From Candidatus Latescibacterota bacterium (GTDB lineage: Bacteria; Latescibacterota; UBA2968; UBA8231): a stretch of DNA of 56,558 nucleotides. The DNA is taken from assembly GCA_022820485.1 (NCBI GenBank), contig JAJEFJ010000006.1:1-56558 (forward strand), given 5' to 3'. Shown piece by piece: positions 1-8,856 of the stretch. The notes beneath the pieces were generated by a model. That model was not told the origin of the DNA. It saw only the letters and a program-made list of their open reading frames with translations, and searched no databases. How positions within the stretch are numbered: the stretch's first letter is position 1; every line of letters begins with the position of its first letter. A program made the translations under genes and the position numbers.

Positions 1-90
1 CATGCCAGAGATTATGAGGTCTTGACCCGACATAGCGAAGCCTTAATTCAGATCGCCATGATCCACTTGCTACTCAAACGGATCAAATAG
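1..90 (+). pseudogene. 3' end of IS5-family transposase (cut by window edge)
   Basis: An open frame enters from the left edge and stops at the TAG at 88-90. The last residues, including RDYEVLTRHSEALIQIAM and a terminal LLLKRIK, have the pattern of the C-terminus of IS5-family DDE transposases, in which an Arg/Lys-Asp-Tyr-Glu segment precedes a short hydrophobic helix and a basic end. Only about 29 residues are visible, so it is not possible to say whether the element is intact to the left. A sequence resembling an IS5-type terminal inverted repeat follows within 10 bases of the stop, which supports the identification. Confidence 0.6.
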
Positions 91-94
91 GAAA

Positions 95-718
95 ATGGGG
101 TTTTCAGACAGCTTCTTAGACTTTTTACAGGAAACCTACAATCTCGTAACGCTGAGTATTGAGTCCAACTACCGCAGCATCTTTGAGGCGTCGGCCAAGC
201 GAATGGAGTACATCAACTTCTTGGAAAAGGAGTACGTGGGCTATTTTGCCAAAGCCGTCACCTCCGTTTCCCATGAACGCGAATCGAGAGAATTACTGCG
301 ACTACATACTCAGTTTGATTATCTCTTTCAGATATACGATTCAATAGAAGACATTTTCAACACCAAGAAAGCCATGAGTAAGAACTACGTTGAGTTGAAA
401 AGCGACGTCTTACTTATGGTTAGGAAACTTTCCAGCCAAACGCTGGCGTTGTTCGACGACATTCGCAAGCCGCTGATGGAGGGGAACCAGTTGGACATCG
501 CGGCAAGAGCGAACGAACTCCAGGGGATACTGGACGAGATCAACCGGGATTTGCTGTCGTTGCTGACAGACCCGGACCGATCCGATGCCGGCACACTTTC
601 CAACTTCGTCACCTATTCTAGGCGTCTCCAGGACAAGTTGGTCAATTTTGCCGCCCTGCAGGACACCGAGCCGATGGCTTCGGACGAAGATGGAGCGAAA
701 GACGTCGAGTCCATCTGA
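95..718 (+). CDS. Coiled-coil protein of unknown function, 5' end overlapping IS terminus
   Basis: The product has 207 residues, is mostly charged alpha-helix, has no signal peptide or membrane segment, and ends in an acidic tail. I do not recognise the family. The annotated ATG at 95, preceded by a weak AGGAAA, and the first seven or so codons (MGFSDSF) lie inside the terminal repeat of the adjacent IS element. The insertion therefore probably replaced the native 5' end and supplied a new start. The next in-frame ATG is at 203 (MEYINFLEKEY). No terminator or partner gene is visible downstream; the next gene is convergent and begins 42 bases away. Coding potential looks real because the frame is long and its amino-acid composition is coherent. 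Confidence 0.6.
   Translation: MGFSDSFLDFLQETYNLVTLSIESNYRSIFEASAKRMEYINFLEKEYVGYFAKAVTSVSHERESRELLRLHTQFDYLFQIYDSIEDIFNTKKAMSKNYVELKSDVLLMVRKLSSQTLALFDDIRKPLMEGNQLDIAARANELQGILDEINRDLLSLLTDPDRSDAGTLSNFVTYSRRLQDKLVNFAALQDTEPMASDEDGAKDVESI
98..117 (-). mobile_element. Right terminal inverted repeat of IS5-like element
   Basis: Eight bases after the transposase stop comes ggttttcagacagcttc. Its reverse complement, GAAGCTGTCTGAAAACC, resembles the usual terminal repeat of many IS5-group elements (GAGGCTGTCTGAAAAC type). The distance from the transposase stop is typical. The exact outer end and the target duplication cannot be fixed because the left end of the element lies outside the window. 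Confidence 0.5.
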
Positions 719-760
719 GAAGCCGCAGAAATTGTCAGACGGTTGGGGCCGCTCTGCGAC

Positions 761-2857
761 CTAAGTTTGTTTCGAGGGATCGTCAGAGGCTGTATCCTCG
801 GCGGAGCGATCGTCGGTCTCGTCCATCAGTTCGTGCAGGACGGCATCGACGACCTCGGTTTCTACCTCCTTGCCGAGCTGGGCAGCCGATTCAACGGCTG
901 CTTGTGCCGCTGCCTGCCCCGCCTGCTGTTCTGAAACGCCGAGATCGCCAGCCGCTTCGCGCGCTGCCTTCACCGCGTGCCTGACGGCGTTGCCCACGTG
1001 TAGCTCGGCCTCACTCGCCCCCTGGATGACGCCGCGCGTTGCGCCGCGCAGCGCGTCGAGCGGATCGGTCGCGGTTTTGGCGAGCGCCTGCATGGTGCCG
1101 CGCATCGCCTCCTCTGCGACGCGTCCGACTTCCATCGTGACGTCCGCCGCCGCCCACATGGCCCCTTCGGTTGCACCCGTAGCCACCTCGGCACCCTGTT
1201 TGCCGATCTGCTCTACTGTGTCAGCGGCTTTTTCGACTGATTGTCTGACATGCTCAGTCAATTGGCCGGCCCGCAACTGCCCGTAGTTGAGTCCTTCGAC
1301 CGCAGCCTTGATGGTAGAGGATAGCTGGTAGGAAGTGACGCCGACGGCCACATCGAGCCCGGGTATGGGAGGCAGCCTACGCAGCGACTCCACCGGAAAG
1401 TTTGCTACGAAGCTCAAGCCCGGGACGGAGGTCAGCACCCGCAGGTTTTGGCGCGTCTGCGACACGAGTTCGTCCATCACGACGGCGCTTTCTGCTTCTC
1501 CCGCCTCCCGGATGCCCGCCAGTACGCCGAGGGTAAAGAGACCGAGGACGAAGGCGATGACGAACAGGAAATCAAAGCCGGTCAAGAAGACTGCGGGAAA
1601 ACCGATGGTGCGCACTGGATCGACCCACTGCACGGCGATTTCGAGGTGACGCACGCTGAAAAAGTCGGCGAAAGCGCCGCCGAGCAGCGGGCTGACACCC
1701 GCGCCGAGGCTGGCCGCTAAGGATGCGGCCGTCAGGTAGGTCATGGCTTGGGCCTGCGGTGCCATCTTCATGCGGATTGTCGTCGTCGCGGTGTTGATGC
1801 CGGCGCTTGCGATTCCCATCAGCATGTGCAGAGCCACGAGCAAGGGCACCGTGAATGCGTGTTTTTCGGGCATCGCGGTGAAGGTCCAGCCGAGGATGAC
1901 GAGGAAGTAGAGGGAAGAGGAAAGTGACAGCACCACCTTGCTGCCGAACTGATCGACGAACGGCCCCCAGACCCGCAGGAAGAGGACGTTGGCGAGCTGG
2001 CTCAGAACGCCGAGCCCTACAACCCACGTCAGACTCATGCCGAGCTTGGTCAGCATGTAAACGGTGAAGAAGGGGACCGCTAGCTGGGCGACGAAGTTCC
2101 ACAGGAATAGGAACTTGATTAGCTGCCGGAAGTTCCGGTCGAGGAACGGTGCCCCGAGGCTGCTGAACACCGAGGGACGTTCGCCTTCAGGGGCGGCCAT
2201 CTGTGGCTCCGGCATACGCGCCATGAACCCGACGGCACCGAATCCCAGCACGACGCTGCCGAACAGCATCGCGTACGAATAGGCGAAGATCTCATCACTC
2301 GGGCCGGATGTCTTCCACCAGTCGATATAGAGAGCCGCAATAAGCCCTGCCACGGCCGAGGCAATCGTCGCCACCCGCAGACGCTGGGCGAAGAACTTGC
2401 CCATCAGGTCCTGCGGCACGAGGTCGCGCAGCCAGCCGTTCCAACTCGCGCTCACGAAGGCGTTGCTTATGCCTCGCAGTGCGATGAACGCGAGCATGAG
2501 GGTTACGGCACTCGGGTTGGGCACCTCAATTAAGAAGGGAAGGAGCGCGATCGGGACCCAGGTCGCGTACGCCATAAAATAGGCGGTGACCGCGACGGCC
2601 TTGCGCAGCCGCAGTCGCTCGATGGCGAGCACCGCTACTAGCTGCAGGGGCTGCATGACGAACGGGATGGCCGTCATGATGCCGATGTGGAAGTTGGACG
2701 CTCCTAAAATCAGGGCAAACGAGGCGAGAAACCCGCCGGATGCCAGTCCGTCGGCACCCGCCGCTGAGATGGCCTGCCGGGTCATGTTGCCCAACCCGCG
2801 CTGGCGATCTTCGTCGTTGAGTTCGGGAACGGGTCGGAAGAACTTGGGGATAGCCAT
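761..2857 (-). CDS. Major facilitator superfamily transporter with long amphipathic C-terminal tail
   Basis: The product has 698 residues. Residues from about 20 to 440 carry a dozen hydrophobic segments of MFS type (for example ASGGFLASFALILGASNFHI at the start and DFLFVIAFVLGLFTLGVLAG at the end). Inference from the family is a proton- or gradient-driven solute permease of the inner membrane. Substrate unknown. From about 450 onward a 250-residue hydrophilic tail is rich in Ala, Val, Glu, Lys and Thr, with repeated helical blocks such as AAADVTMEVGRVAEEAMRGT. It resembles LEA-like or apolipoprotein-like amphipathic helices, and MFS proteins normally lack such a tail. The frame is continuous with no sign of a sequencing frameshift. 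The gene is convergent with the coiled-coil gene and lies downstream of nhaA on the same strand with an 83-base gap. Confidence 0.8.
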   Translation of the reverse strand: MAIPKFFRPVPELNDEDRQRGLGNMTRQAISAAGADGLASGGFLASFALILGASNFHIGIMTAIPFVMQPLQLVAVLAIERLRLRKAVAVTAYFMAYATWVPIALLPFLIEVPNPSAVTLMLAFIALRGISNAFVSASWNGWLRDLVPQDLMGKFFAQRLRVATIASAVAGLIAALYIDWWKTSGPSDEIFAYSYAMLFGSVVLGFGAVGFMARMPEPQMAAPEGERPSVFSSLGAPFLDRNFRQLIKFLFLWNFVAQLAVPFFTVYMLTKLGMSLTWVVGLGVLSQLANVLFLRVWGPFVDQFGSKVVLSLSSSLYFLVILGWTFTAMPEKHAFTVPLLVALHMLMGIASAGINTATTTIRMKMAPQAQAMTYLTAASLAASLGAGVSPLLGGAFADFFSVRHLEIAVQWVDPVRTIGFPAVFLTGFDFLFVIAFVLGLFTLGVLAGIREAGEAESAVVMDELVSQTRQNLRVLTSVPGLSFVANFPVESLRRLPPIPGLDVAVGVTSYQLSSTIKAAVEGLNYGQLRAGQLTEHVRQSVEKAADTVEQIGKQGAEVATGATEGAMWAAADVTMEVGRVAEEAMRGTMQALAKTATDPLDALRGATRGVIQGASEAELHVGNAVRHAVKAAREAAGDLGVSEQQAGQAAAQAAVESAAQLGKEVETEVVDAVLHELMDETDDRSAEDTASDDPSKQT

Positions 2858-2940
2858 GTGCCTTCACTAGCTCGCTGCGGCAATGGGCGAAACCCAGCCT
2901 TCTGTCTTGAAACGGCGCATCGGCGTCAGATCTTCTCGGA

Positions 2941-4146
2941 TTAATGATCGAAACGCACTGAGCGCGAGCTGATGGCTGCACCGAACCGGACGAGGAAGTA
3001 GCCGAGCAGGCCGGATAAAATTGAGCCCGAAAGTACGCCGAGCCGTATCGGAGCTGCGAAGCTCTGGTCGTCGGCGGGATTCTCAAAGGCGAGGCTGCCG
3101 ATGAACAGACTCATCGTGAAACCGACCCCGCAAAGGGCCGCGACTCCATAGATCTGCAGCCAAGTTGCTCCCTCCGGCTTCTCGGCGAGGCCCAGACGAA
3201 TGGCTACTAGAATTGGCAGGAAGACCCCCAGTTGCTTTCCGAGGAACAGACCGGCCGCGATGCCCAGCGGTACTGGTTCAAGGAGAGAGGAGGGTGTAAC
3301 GCCAGCGAACGAGACGCCAGCATTGGCAAATGCGAACAACGGAATGATGCCGTAGGCAACCCAGGGATGGAGGTCGTGCTCTAACTCCTTCAGCGGTGAG
3401 CGTTCCCTGTCCGCTCGACTCCGCATGGGGATCGCGAGGGCAACCAGAACGCCTGCCAAAGTCGCGTGCACACCGATTTTCAACACAAACACCCAGAGCG
3501 CAACGCCGAACAGAACGTAAGCAGCAATTCGCTCGACACCGAGTCGGCTCAGGACGATCAACCCTACCATGCAAAGGAGGGCGCCTTCAACCGCCTCTAA
3601 CGAAAGCTGGTCGGTGTAGAAGACCGCAATGATGATGATCGCAGCGAGGTCGTCGAGGATGGCGATGGCTGTGAGGAGAACCTTAAGGGAAAGCGGTGCC
3701 CGACTGCCGACCAAAGCTAGGATGCCAAGGGCGAAGGCGATGTCCGTAGCCGCTGGAATAGCCCAGCCGTTCAGGGCCAGTGGATCGTGACCGAAATTGA
3801 AATAGATATAGATCCCCGCTGGCAAGGCCATGCCGCCGACAGCACCGACGAATGGTAGTAGTGCCTGTCTCGCCGTGGAGAGCTGTCCTTCAATGAATTC
3901 GCGTTTGATCTCAAGGCCGACAAGTAAGAAAAACACCGCCATCAAGCCATCATTAATCCACAACAGCAGGGGCTTGGCAAGACCATGGGCACCAACGCTG
4001 ATGGCAAGCGGGACATCCAATAGGTGTCCGTAGATAGGCGCAAGAGCCGTGTTGGCCAGTATGATGGCGACGGTTGCAGTAGCGAACAGTAAGACCCCTG
4101 CAGCCGCCTCATAACGAATAAATTCTCGAATAGCGCGGATGGGCAT
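2941..4146 (-). CDS. nhaA: Na+/H+ antiporter NhaA
   Basis: The 401-residue product matches the length and layout of NhaA, the inner-membrane antiporter that exchanges two protons for one sodium ion to control pH and sodium. The ion-binding acidic residues are present: Asp135 in PAATDIAFALG and Asp165/Asp166 in IAILDDLAAI, equivalent to Asp133, Asp163 and Asp164 of the E. coli protein. About twelve membrane segments can be traced. The start MPIRAIREFIRYEAAAG is the usual NhaA N-terminus. The 285 bases upstream, shared with the divergent glutamate dehydrogenase gene, must hold both promoters. Confidence 0.95.
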   Translation of the reverse strand: MPIRAIREFIRYEAAAGVLLFATATVAIILANTALAPIYGHLLDVPLAISVGAHGLAKPLLLWINDGLMAVFFLLVGLEIKREFIEGQLSTARQALLPFVGAVGGMALPAGIYIYFNFGHDPLALNGWAIPAATDIAFALGILALVGSRAPLSLKVLLTAIAILDDLAAIIIIAVFYTDQLSLEAVEGALLCMVGLIVLSRLGVERIAAYVLFGVALWVFVLKIGVHATLAGVLVALAIPMRSRADRERSPLKELEHDLHPWVAYGIIPLFAFANAGVSFAGVTPSSLLEPVPLGIAAGLFLGKQLGVFLPILVAIRLGLAEKPEGATWLQIYGVAALCGVGFTMSLFIGSLAFENPADDQSFAAPIRLGVLSGSILSGLLGYFLVRFGAAISSRSVRFDH

Positions 4147-4431
4147 GTTGGATTCTCAGTTTGTTATAGTGATACAATGGTTCTGTAGTCAGAAAAGCCG
4201 TAGAACAATTTGTTGAACCTTTGTGCGATGGAAGAATTGACGAAATTGGCTAAGTACAGGACAGTAATGTAAGTTATGGTGCGGTCCCAATTCGATCTAT
4301 CTGTAATCAGCACATGATTGCAACAAACCCTCTATCGAGCAACTACACATATACATACTGCTAAAGCAAGCCTTTATGCAAGGGTTGGTATCCGTCACTC
4401 GCCACCGCATTGACCTGATTAGTAGGATAGT
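4147..4431. other. Divergent intergenic region nhaA/gdh
   Basis: AT-rich compared with its flanks, and it should carry the promoters of nhaA (leftward) and the glutamate dehydrogenase gene (rightward). I could not pick a convincing -35/-10 pair or a riboswitch. A short open frame crossing it on the minus strand is an antisense extension over the dehydrogenase gene and is not considered real. Confidence 0.4.
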
Positions 4432-5844
4432 TTGAAAGAGCAGATTAAATCGTTTAAAGGCAGCGTCGACCGGATGTTCGAGGCGGCCGCCACCGCGATA
4501 GAACTCGAGCCGGGACTCGCCGACCAGATCAGGACTTGTAACTCCGTGTTCCAGGTCAGCTTTCCCGTTTACATACGGGGCGAGTTTCGGGTCTTCACCG
4601 GCTGGCGCGCCGTCCACAGCGAGCATTTCCTGCCGGTAAAAGGCGGCATTCGCTATGCGCCGATCGCCGATCAGGACGAGGTGGAGGCCCTAGCCGCCCT
4701 GATGACCTACAAGTGCGCCATCGTCGATGTTCCGTACGGGGGTTCTAAGGGTGCCCTGCAGATCGATCCGCGCGATTACGACGCGGCCGAGCTCGAGTTG
4801 ATCACTCGCAATTTCACGATGGAGCTGGCCAAGAAAGGCTACATCAGCCCCAGCCTCAACGTGCCGGCTCCCGACATGGGCACAGGCGCGCGCGAGATGG
4901 GGTGGATTGCAGATGCCTACCGCGCCCTGTATCCCAATGACATCAACGCCGTCGCCTGTGTCACCGGCAAACCCGTGCACATGAGCGGAATCCGCGGTCG
5001 CAACGAGGCGACGGGGCGCGGGGTGCAGTACGCCCTCAGGGAATTCTTTCGCCACCCCGAAGACGTACAGAGGGCCGGGATGGATGGAGACCTAGAGGGC
5101 AAGCGCGTAATCATCCAGGGCCTGGGCAACGTAGGGTACCACGTTGCGAAGTTCCTGTCCGAAGAGGATGGCGTCAGAGTGGTCGCTGTTATTGAGCGCG
5201 AGGGGGCCATAGTGTGTGAGGACGGGCTAGACATTGAGGAGTTCGCCACTTATCGCCGCGAAAATGGCGGCGGCGAGGGCTTTGGGGATTCCGAGTTCGT
5301 GGAGGACGGTCGCCTTTTGCTGGAAGCAGACTGCGACATCCTGATTCCCGCGGCTACTGAATCGGTGATCACCGCGGAAAACGCCGAGCGCATCGAGGCA
5401 CGGCTGATCGCCGAGGCCGCCAACGGTCCGATTACTTTCGAGGCAGACGAAATCCTGCGCGATCGCGGCAAGGTGGTGATTCCAGACGCTTACCTGAATG
5501 CAGGGGGTGTGATAGTCTCCTATTTCGAATGGATCAAGAATTTGTCCCACATCCGCTTCGGCCGCATGGACCGGCGCATCGACGAGCTGCGCGGGCAGCG
5601 CATCGTCGAGGCCATAGAGACCGCGGTTGGCAAGCCCCTGCCCGAAACCCAGCGGCACGACTTGGTGCGCGGAGCCGATGAGTTGGACCTGGTGCGATCT
5701 GGCTTGGACGACACTATGCGGCAGGCGTACAACGAGCTGCGCGAGGTGTTTTTGAGCCATGACAAGGTGCACGACCTGCGCACTGCGGCGTACGTCGTGG
5801 CGCTCGAGAAGATCGCGCAGAGCTACCGGGAGATGGTGTACTGA
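4432..5844 (+). CDS. gdhA: Glu/Leu/Phe/Val dehydrogenase, probably glutamate dehydrogenase
   Basis: The 470-residue cytoplasmic enzyme is predicted to catalyse reversible oxidative deamination of glutamate to 2-oxoglutarate and ammonia. Family residues are visible: Lys70 in PVKGGIR, Lys94 in MTYKCAI, catalytic Lys106 in PYGGSKGALQ, Asp148 in APDMGTG, and the nucleotide-binding loop QGLGNVG at 229-235. The start is a TTG at 4432 preceded by AGGA, chosen because homology begins directly there and no ATG lies upstream in frame. The C-terminus holds the usual GGVIVSYFEW segment. Leu/Phe/Val dehydrogenases are usually shorter, so glutamate is the best substrate guess, although specificity cannot be read from the sequence alone. 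Confidence 0.9.
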   Translation: MKEQIKSFKGSVDRMFEAAATAIELEPGLADQIRTCNSVFQVSFPVYIRGEFRVFTGWRAVHSEHFLPVKGGIRYAPIADQDEVEALAALMTYKCAIVDVPYGGSKGALQIDPRDYDAAELELITRNFTMELAKKGYISPSLNVPAPDMGTGAREMGWIADAYRALYPNDINAVACVTGKPVHMSGIRGRNEATGRGVQYALREFFRHPEDVQRAGMDGDLEGKRVIIQGLGNVGYHVAKFLSEEDGVRVVAVIEREGAIVCEDGLDIEEFATYRRENGGGEGFGDSEFVEDGRLLLEADCDILIPAATESVITAENAERIEARLIAEAANGPITFEADEILRDRGKVVIPDAYLNAGGVIVSYFEWIKNLSHIRFGRMDRRIDELRGQRIVEAIETAVGKPLPETQRHDLVRGADELDLVRSGLDDTMRQAYNELREVFLSHDKVHDLRTAAYVVALEKIAQSYREMVY

Positions 5845-6024
5845 TAGTGCTTCTGCTCACACGTGCTCTTGCCTAAATTACCGTCTGCCGATGACTCCAC
5901 CGCCACTGATGCAGCGTTCCTGCTCGCTCGTGCAGGCTTGCGCGTCAGCATCGCCTTTTTCTTAACTTGAGGCGGCAATCGATCAACTACTCGCGGCATT
6001 GGGCCGCTTGCAAAGGAGCTAGGC

Positions 6025-7101
6025 GTGAAAATCACCAAAGTAGAAACCATTCAGATAGAGACCCCGCGCTACTACGGCCACATCTCCGGGCATGTGCTGG
6101 TCAAGGTCTTTGTCGATGACGGCCCGGTCGGCTGGGGCGAGGCGTCCGACAGCCGCGCCGAGGATTTGGCGGCTATTGCCCGGCAGTACAACGAGTTGCT
6201 GGTGGGGCGGGACGCTGGGGCCATTACCGAGATCAACGAGCTGTTGCGCGGCCACGCCTTTAACAGCTCAGTAACCAACCTCCACCTCGCCTCGGCGATT
6301 GACTTGGCGCTTTACGATCTCCACGGCAAGGCCCAAGGGGTGCCGGCCTATCAGCTTTTGGGCGGCAAGATGCGGGAGAAGCTCTATTGCTGCTATCCGA
6401 TCTTTGGCTGGCAGGTAAAAGAGGACTTCGAGCGCACGCTGAGCTATCTCCGGCGGCTGCTCGACTTGGGCCATCACCTGTTCCGCTACTACGTGTCGGG
6501 CGATAGCGCGCTCGACGACCGCTTCTTAGACGAGGCCAAACGCCGCTTCGACGACCGGCTCAAGCTCAAGTCCATCGACTTTTCTGGGCGCTTCACCGAG
6601 TGGGAGACGGCCATCCGCTACGCCGATGTCCTCCGCCACCACGCGCCCTATCACTTTGAGCAGCCCTCGCGCAGTCTGCGGGTCTCGGCCGAATTTGTGC
6701 GGCGCGTTGACCTGCCAGTAAGCTGGCACATCAACAGCCTAGAGCTGGGAATGGAAGCCATTGAAAAAAGGGCCTGCACGGCCTTTAACGTCGCCTGCGT
6801 CTGCGGCGGCCCGACCCATATCCGCCGGCTTTTCGCCCTAGCGGAGGCGGCTGGGTTCCGCTGCTTGATCGGCACCGACCAAGAATCGACGCTGGGGGTT
6901 TCGGCGCAGGTCAGCGTCGGCATCGCCATGCCCAACACCAACTTGCCCTGCGACCCAATGGGGCCGGTGCTGTACACGGAGTCTCCGGCTGTGGAGAGGG
7001 TGCGGGCCGAGGGCAGCTACTTGTATCCGTTTGAAGGGCCGGGTTTGGGTGTGGAAATCGACGCGGACAAGCTGCACACCCTGACGGTGGCGACGGCCTA
7101 A
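6025..7101 (+). CDS. Enolase-superfamily (mandelate racemase/muconate lactonizing enzyme-like) protein with atypical active site
   Basis: The 358-residue product has the MR/MLE architecture. The N-terminal capping domain (about 1-120) starts ITKVETIQIETPRYYG and includes GWGEASD. A TIM barrel follows. A GTG start at 6025 follows a good AAAGGAG. Canonical members abstract a proton alpha to a carboxylate using Mg2+ held by three acidic residues. Here the first is plausible (SIDFSGRFTEW) and the second is present (YHFEQPSR). The strand that should carry the Lys-X-Lys base reads LFRYYVSGD, and the third-ligand position reads SWHINSLE, without an acid. The substrate and even catalytic activity are therefore uncertain. 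The next gene on the strand is a DRE-TIM aldolase, suggesting a shared sugar-acid or hydroxy-acid pathway. Confidence 0.8.
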   Translation: MKITKVETIQIETPRYYGHISGHVLVKVFVDDGPVGWGEASDSRAEDLAAIARQYNELLVGRDAGAITEINELLRGHAFNSSVTNLHLASAIDLALYDLHGKAQGVPAYQLLGGKMREKLYCCYPIFGWQVKEDFERTLSYLRRLLDLGHHLFRYYVSGDSALDDRFLDEAKRRFDDRLKLKSIDFSGRFTEWETAIRYADVLRHHAPYHFEQPSRSLRVSAEFVRRVDLPVSWHINSLELGMEAIEKRACTAFNVACVCGGPTHIRRLFALAEAAGFRCLIGTDQESTLGVSAQVSVGIAMPNTNLPCDPMGPVLYTESPAVERVRAEGSYLYPFEGPGLGVEIDADKLHTLTVATA

Positions 7102-7120
7102 GTGCCCGGCGCATCCCACC

Positions 7121-7148
7121 TCTGCGTTCATCTGCGTTCATCTGCGGA
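7121..7148. repeat. Short tandem repeat of tctgcgttca
   Basis: Two exact copies of the 10-mer tctgcgttca followed by a partial third (tctgcgga) lie between two same-strand genes. Read on the other strand it is an ATCCGCAGATGAACGCAGATG-like string, which I recall as a short dispersed repeat in several environmental genomes. It has no stem-loop and no U-tract, so it is not a terminator. Confidence 0.5.
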
Positions 7149-7254
7149 TACGTTGCCGCCGCACACCAATCGCTGGGGTTTGACCTTTTGCCGGTTGTGC
7201 CGCAGTATATATCCTTTCGACAATACTTGAGTTACATCTAAACAGGAGTGAAAA

Positions 7255-8247
7255 ATGAGCGAGGAAGACCGCGCAACCTGGGCCGACAATTGGCTCGGGT
7301 ACCGGGAGGAAATCAAGGTCGTCGATGTCACAATCCGCGATGGCGGCCTGATGAACGACCACCAGTTCACTGACGACGTAGTCAGAAGCGTGTATGAGGC
7401 CTGCGTCGAGGCCGGAATCGACTACATGGAGATCGGCTACATCAACTCGCGAGAGCAGTTCCCGCCCGGCGAGTTTGGAGCGTGGAAGCACTGCCGCGAG
7501 GAGGACGTCCGCCGCATCGTCGGCGACAACAACACCTCGCTGAAGTTGGCGGCCATGGCCGACGCCGAAAAGAGCGATTACAAGACGGACATCCTGCCGG
7601 CGTCTGAGAGCGTGTTGGATATGATCCGCGTGGCCACCTATATCCACCAGATGCCGCTGGCGTTGGACATGGTCAAGGACGCCTCCGACAAGGGCTATGA
7701 GACAACCTTAAACTTAATGGCCGTTTCCACCGTGCCGGAGTCCGAAGTCAAGAGTGCGCTGGAGATGCTGGTGCGTTCAGACGTGGGGGCTGTGTACGTG
7801 GTCGATAGCTTTGGCTCGCTCTACAGCGAGCAGGTCCGCGCGCTGTGCAACATGTTTTTCAAATACTGCGAGGGGACCTCGATCGAGGTCGGAATCCACG
7901 CCCACAACAATCGGCAACTGGCCTTTGCCAATACCATCGAAGCCGTGGTTTTGGGGGCCAATTGCGCGGACGCGAGTTTTGCCGGCTTGGGCCGCGGCGC
8001 AGGCAACTGCCAGATGGAGCTTTTGCTGGGCTTTTTGCACAACCCGAAATTCCGCTTGCGCCCCGTGCTCAAGTGCATTGAGGAGCACGTTGAGCCGCTG
8101 CGCTCTCAGTTGCTGTGGGGCTATGACTATCCCTACATGATCACCGGCTTGCTCAACGAGCATCCACGAGCTGGCATGGCTTTTAACGCCTCTGAGGACC
8201 GGGGCAAAATTGTCCAGTTCTACGACCAGATGAAAGAGCAGGAGTGA
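7255..8247 (+). CDS. DRE-TIM metallolyase / 4-hydroxy-2-oxovalerate aldolase-like protein
   Basis: The 330-residue product belongs to the HMG-CoA-lyase-like (DRE-TIM) group. Catalytic Arg28-Asp29 sit in DVTIRDGGLMNDH, and the metal-binding His215 and His217 are in GIHAHNN. The late loop SFAGLGRGAGNCQMELLL is typical of 4-hydroxy-2-oxovalerate aldolases and related enzymes, which cleave or form C-C bonds next to a keto acid using a divalent metal. Start ATG 7255 follows CAGGAG at correct spacing. No acetaldehyde dehydrogenase partner is present, so this is probably not the classical meta-cleavage enzyme. Proximity to the enolase-superfamily gene upstream and a PLP enzyme downstream suggests a small carbohydrate- or amino-acid-derived catabolic set. 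That role is inference. Confidence 0.8.
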   Translation: MSEEDRATWADNWLGYREEIKVVDVTIRDGGLMNDHQFTDDVVRSVYEACVEAGIDYMEIGYINSREQFPPGEFGAWKHCREEDVRRIVGDNNTSLKLAAMADAEKSDYKTDILPASESVLDMIRVATYIHQMPLALDMVKDASDKGYETTLNLMAVSTVPESEVKSALEMLVRSDVGAVYVVDSFGSLYSEQVRALCNMFFKYCEGTSIEVGIHAHNNRQLAFANTIEAVVLGANCADASFAGLGRGAGNCQMELLLGFLHNPKFRLRPVLKCIEEHVEPLRSQLLWGYDYPYMITGLLNEHPRAGMAFNASEDRGKIVQFYDQMKEQE

Positions 8248-8253
8248 GCCTGT

Positions 8254-8856
8254 TCAGTACCAGAGATAGCTGGCGTTGAAGGCGATAACCAAGCCCGTGA
8301 CCTCGGCTTTGATCGCCTGATCGCCAATCGCAGCCTCGGCGCTTGGCGCACCCCAGCCGACGGTGCCTTTGACCATCCAGTTCTTGCGCACCTCGTAGCC
8401 TATACTACCGGCCAGTCCGAGGCCGTCGAGGACGTTGTCGCCCCCGTCGTCCCAGCGCGCGGTGCCGATGACGGCTTCGATGAAAGGCGATGGGGCGCGT
8501 TTTCTGAAGAAATAGGTCGCGCTAAAGCCGTCAATCTCAAAGTGGGTGTTGCCCTTGGCGACCGCTTTGCCGAGGAGCTTGGTCTCGTCGTCGTTGGTGT
8601 CGCTGCCTAAGTCCAAGACCCAGCCTAAGACGAGGTGGTCAGTGAGGCCGTAGCCGAACTGGAGGGCCATCCCGAATGCCGAGTCGCTGTTCTTGTGCCG
8701 GGAAGGTTTACCGTCGATGAGCCACTCTTGCTCGATGGACTGGTAGCTCGGCCCAAGGCCCAAACCGAACAGAAATCCCTCGCGTCTTCCATCAAAGGCG
8801 TGGGTGGTCAGCGGCAGCGCTAGTAAGAGGACGAAGAGAGGCAAGGCGCGTTGCAT
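8254..8856 (-). CDS. Secreted outer-membrane beta-barrel protein
   Basis: About 200 residues with a clear signal peptide (MQRALPLFVLLLALPLTTHA, cleavage near HA-FD). The start at 8856 is preferred over an upstream in-frame ATG because GGAG lies eight bases before it and the signal peptide begins there. The mature part alternates hydrophobic and polar residues in beta-hairpins (GFLFGLGLGPSYQ, DHLVLGWVLDLGS, VTGLVIAFNASYLWY) and ends with an aromatic residue, as outer-membrane barrel proteins do. It resembles the OmpW/OmpA-like eight-stranded group. Function unknown. It is convergent with the aldolase gene, with only six bases between stops. Confidence 0.75.
   Translation of the reverse strand: MQRALPLFVLLLALPLTTHAFDGRREGFLFGLGLGPSYQSIEQEWLIDGKPSRHKNSDSAFGMALQFGYGLTDHLVLGWVLDLGSDTNDDETKLLGKAVAKGNTHFEIDGFSATYFFRKRAPSPFIEAVIGTARWDDGGDNVLDGLGLAGSIGYEVRKNWMVKGTVGWGAPSAEAAIGDQAIKAEVTGLVIAFNASYLWY

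Noticed and set aside
2526..3086. 186-codon frame crossing the MFS and NhaA genes
   Set aside because: Overlaps both real genes in a different frame and has no ribosome site.
5227..5772. 181-codon frame opposite the dehydrogenase
   Set aside because: Antisense to a conserved enzyme with intact motifs.
5845..6024. Possible riboswitch before the enolase-superfamily gene
   Set aside because: No known riboswitch core or convincing terminator pair was recognised.
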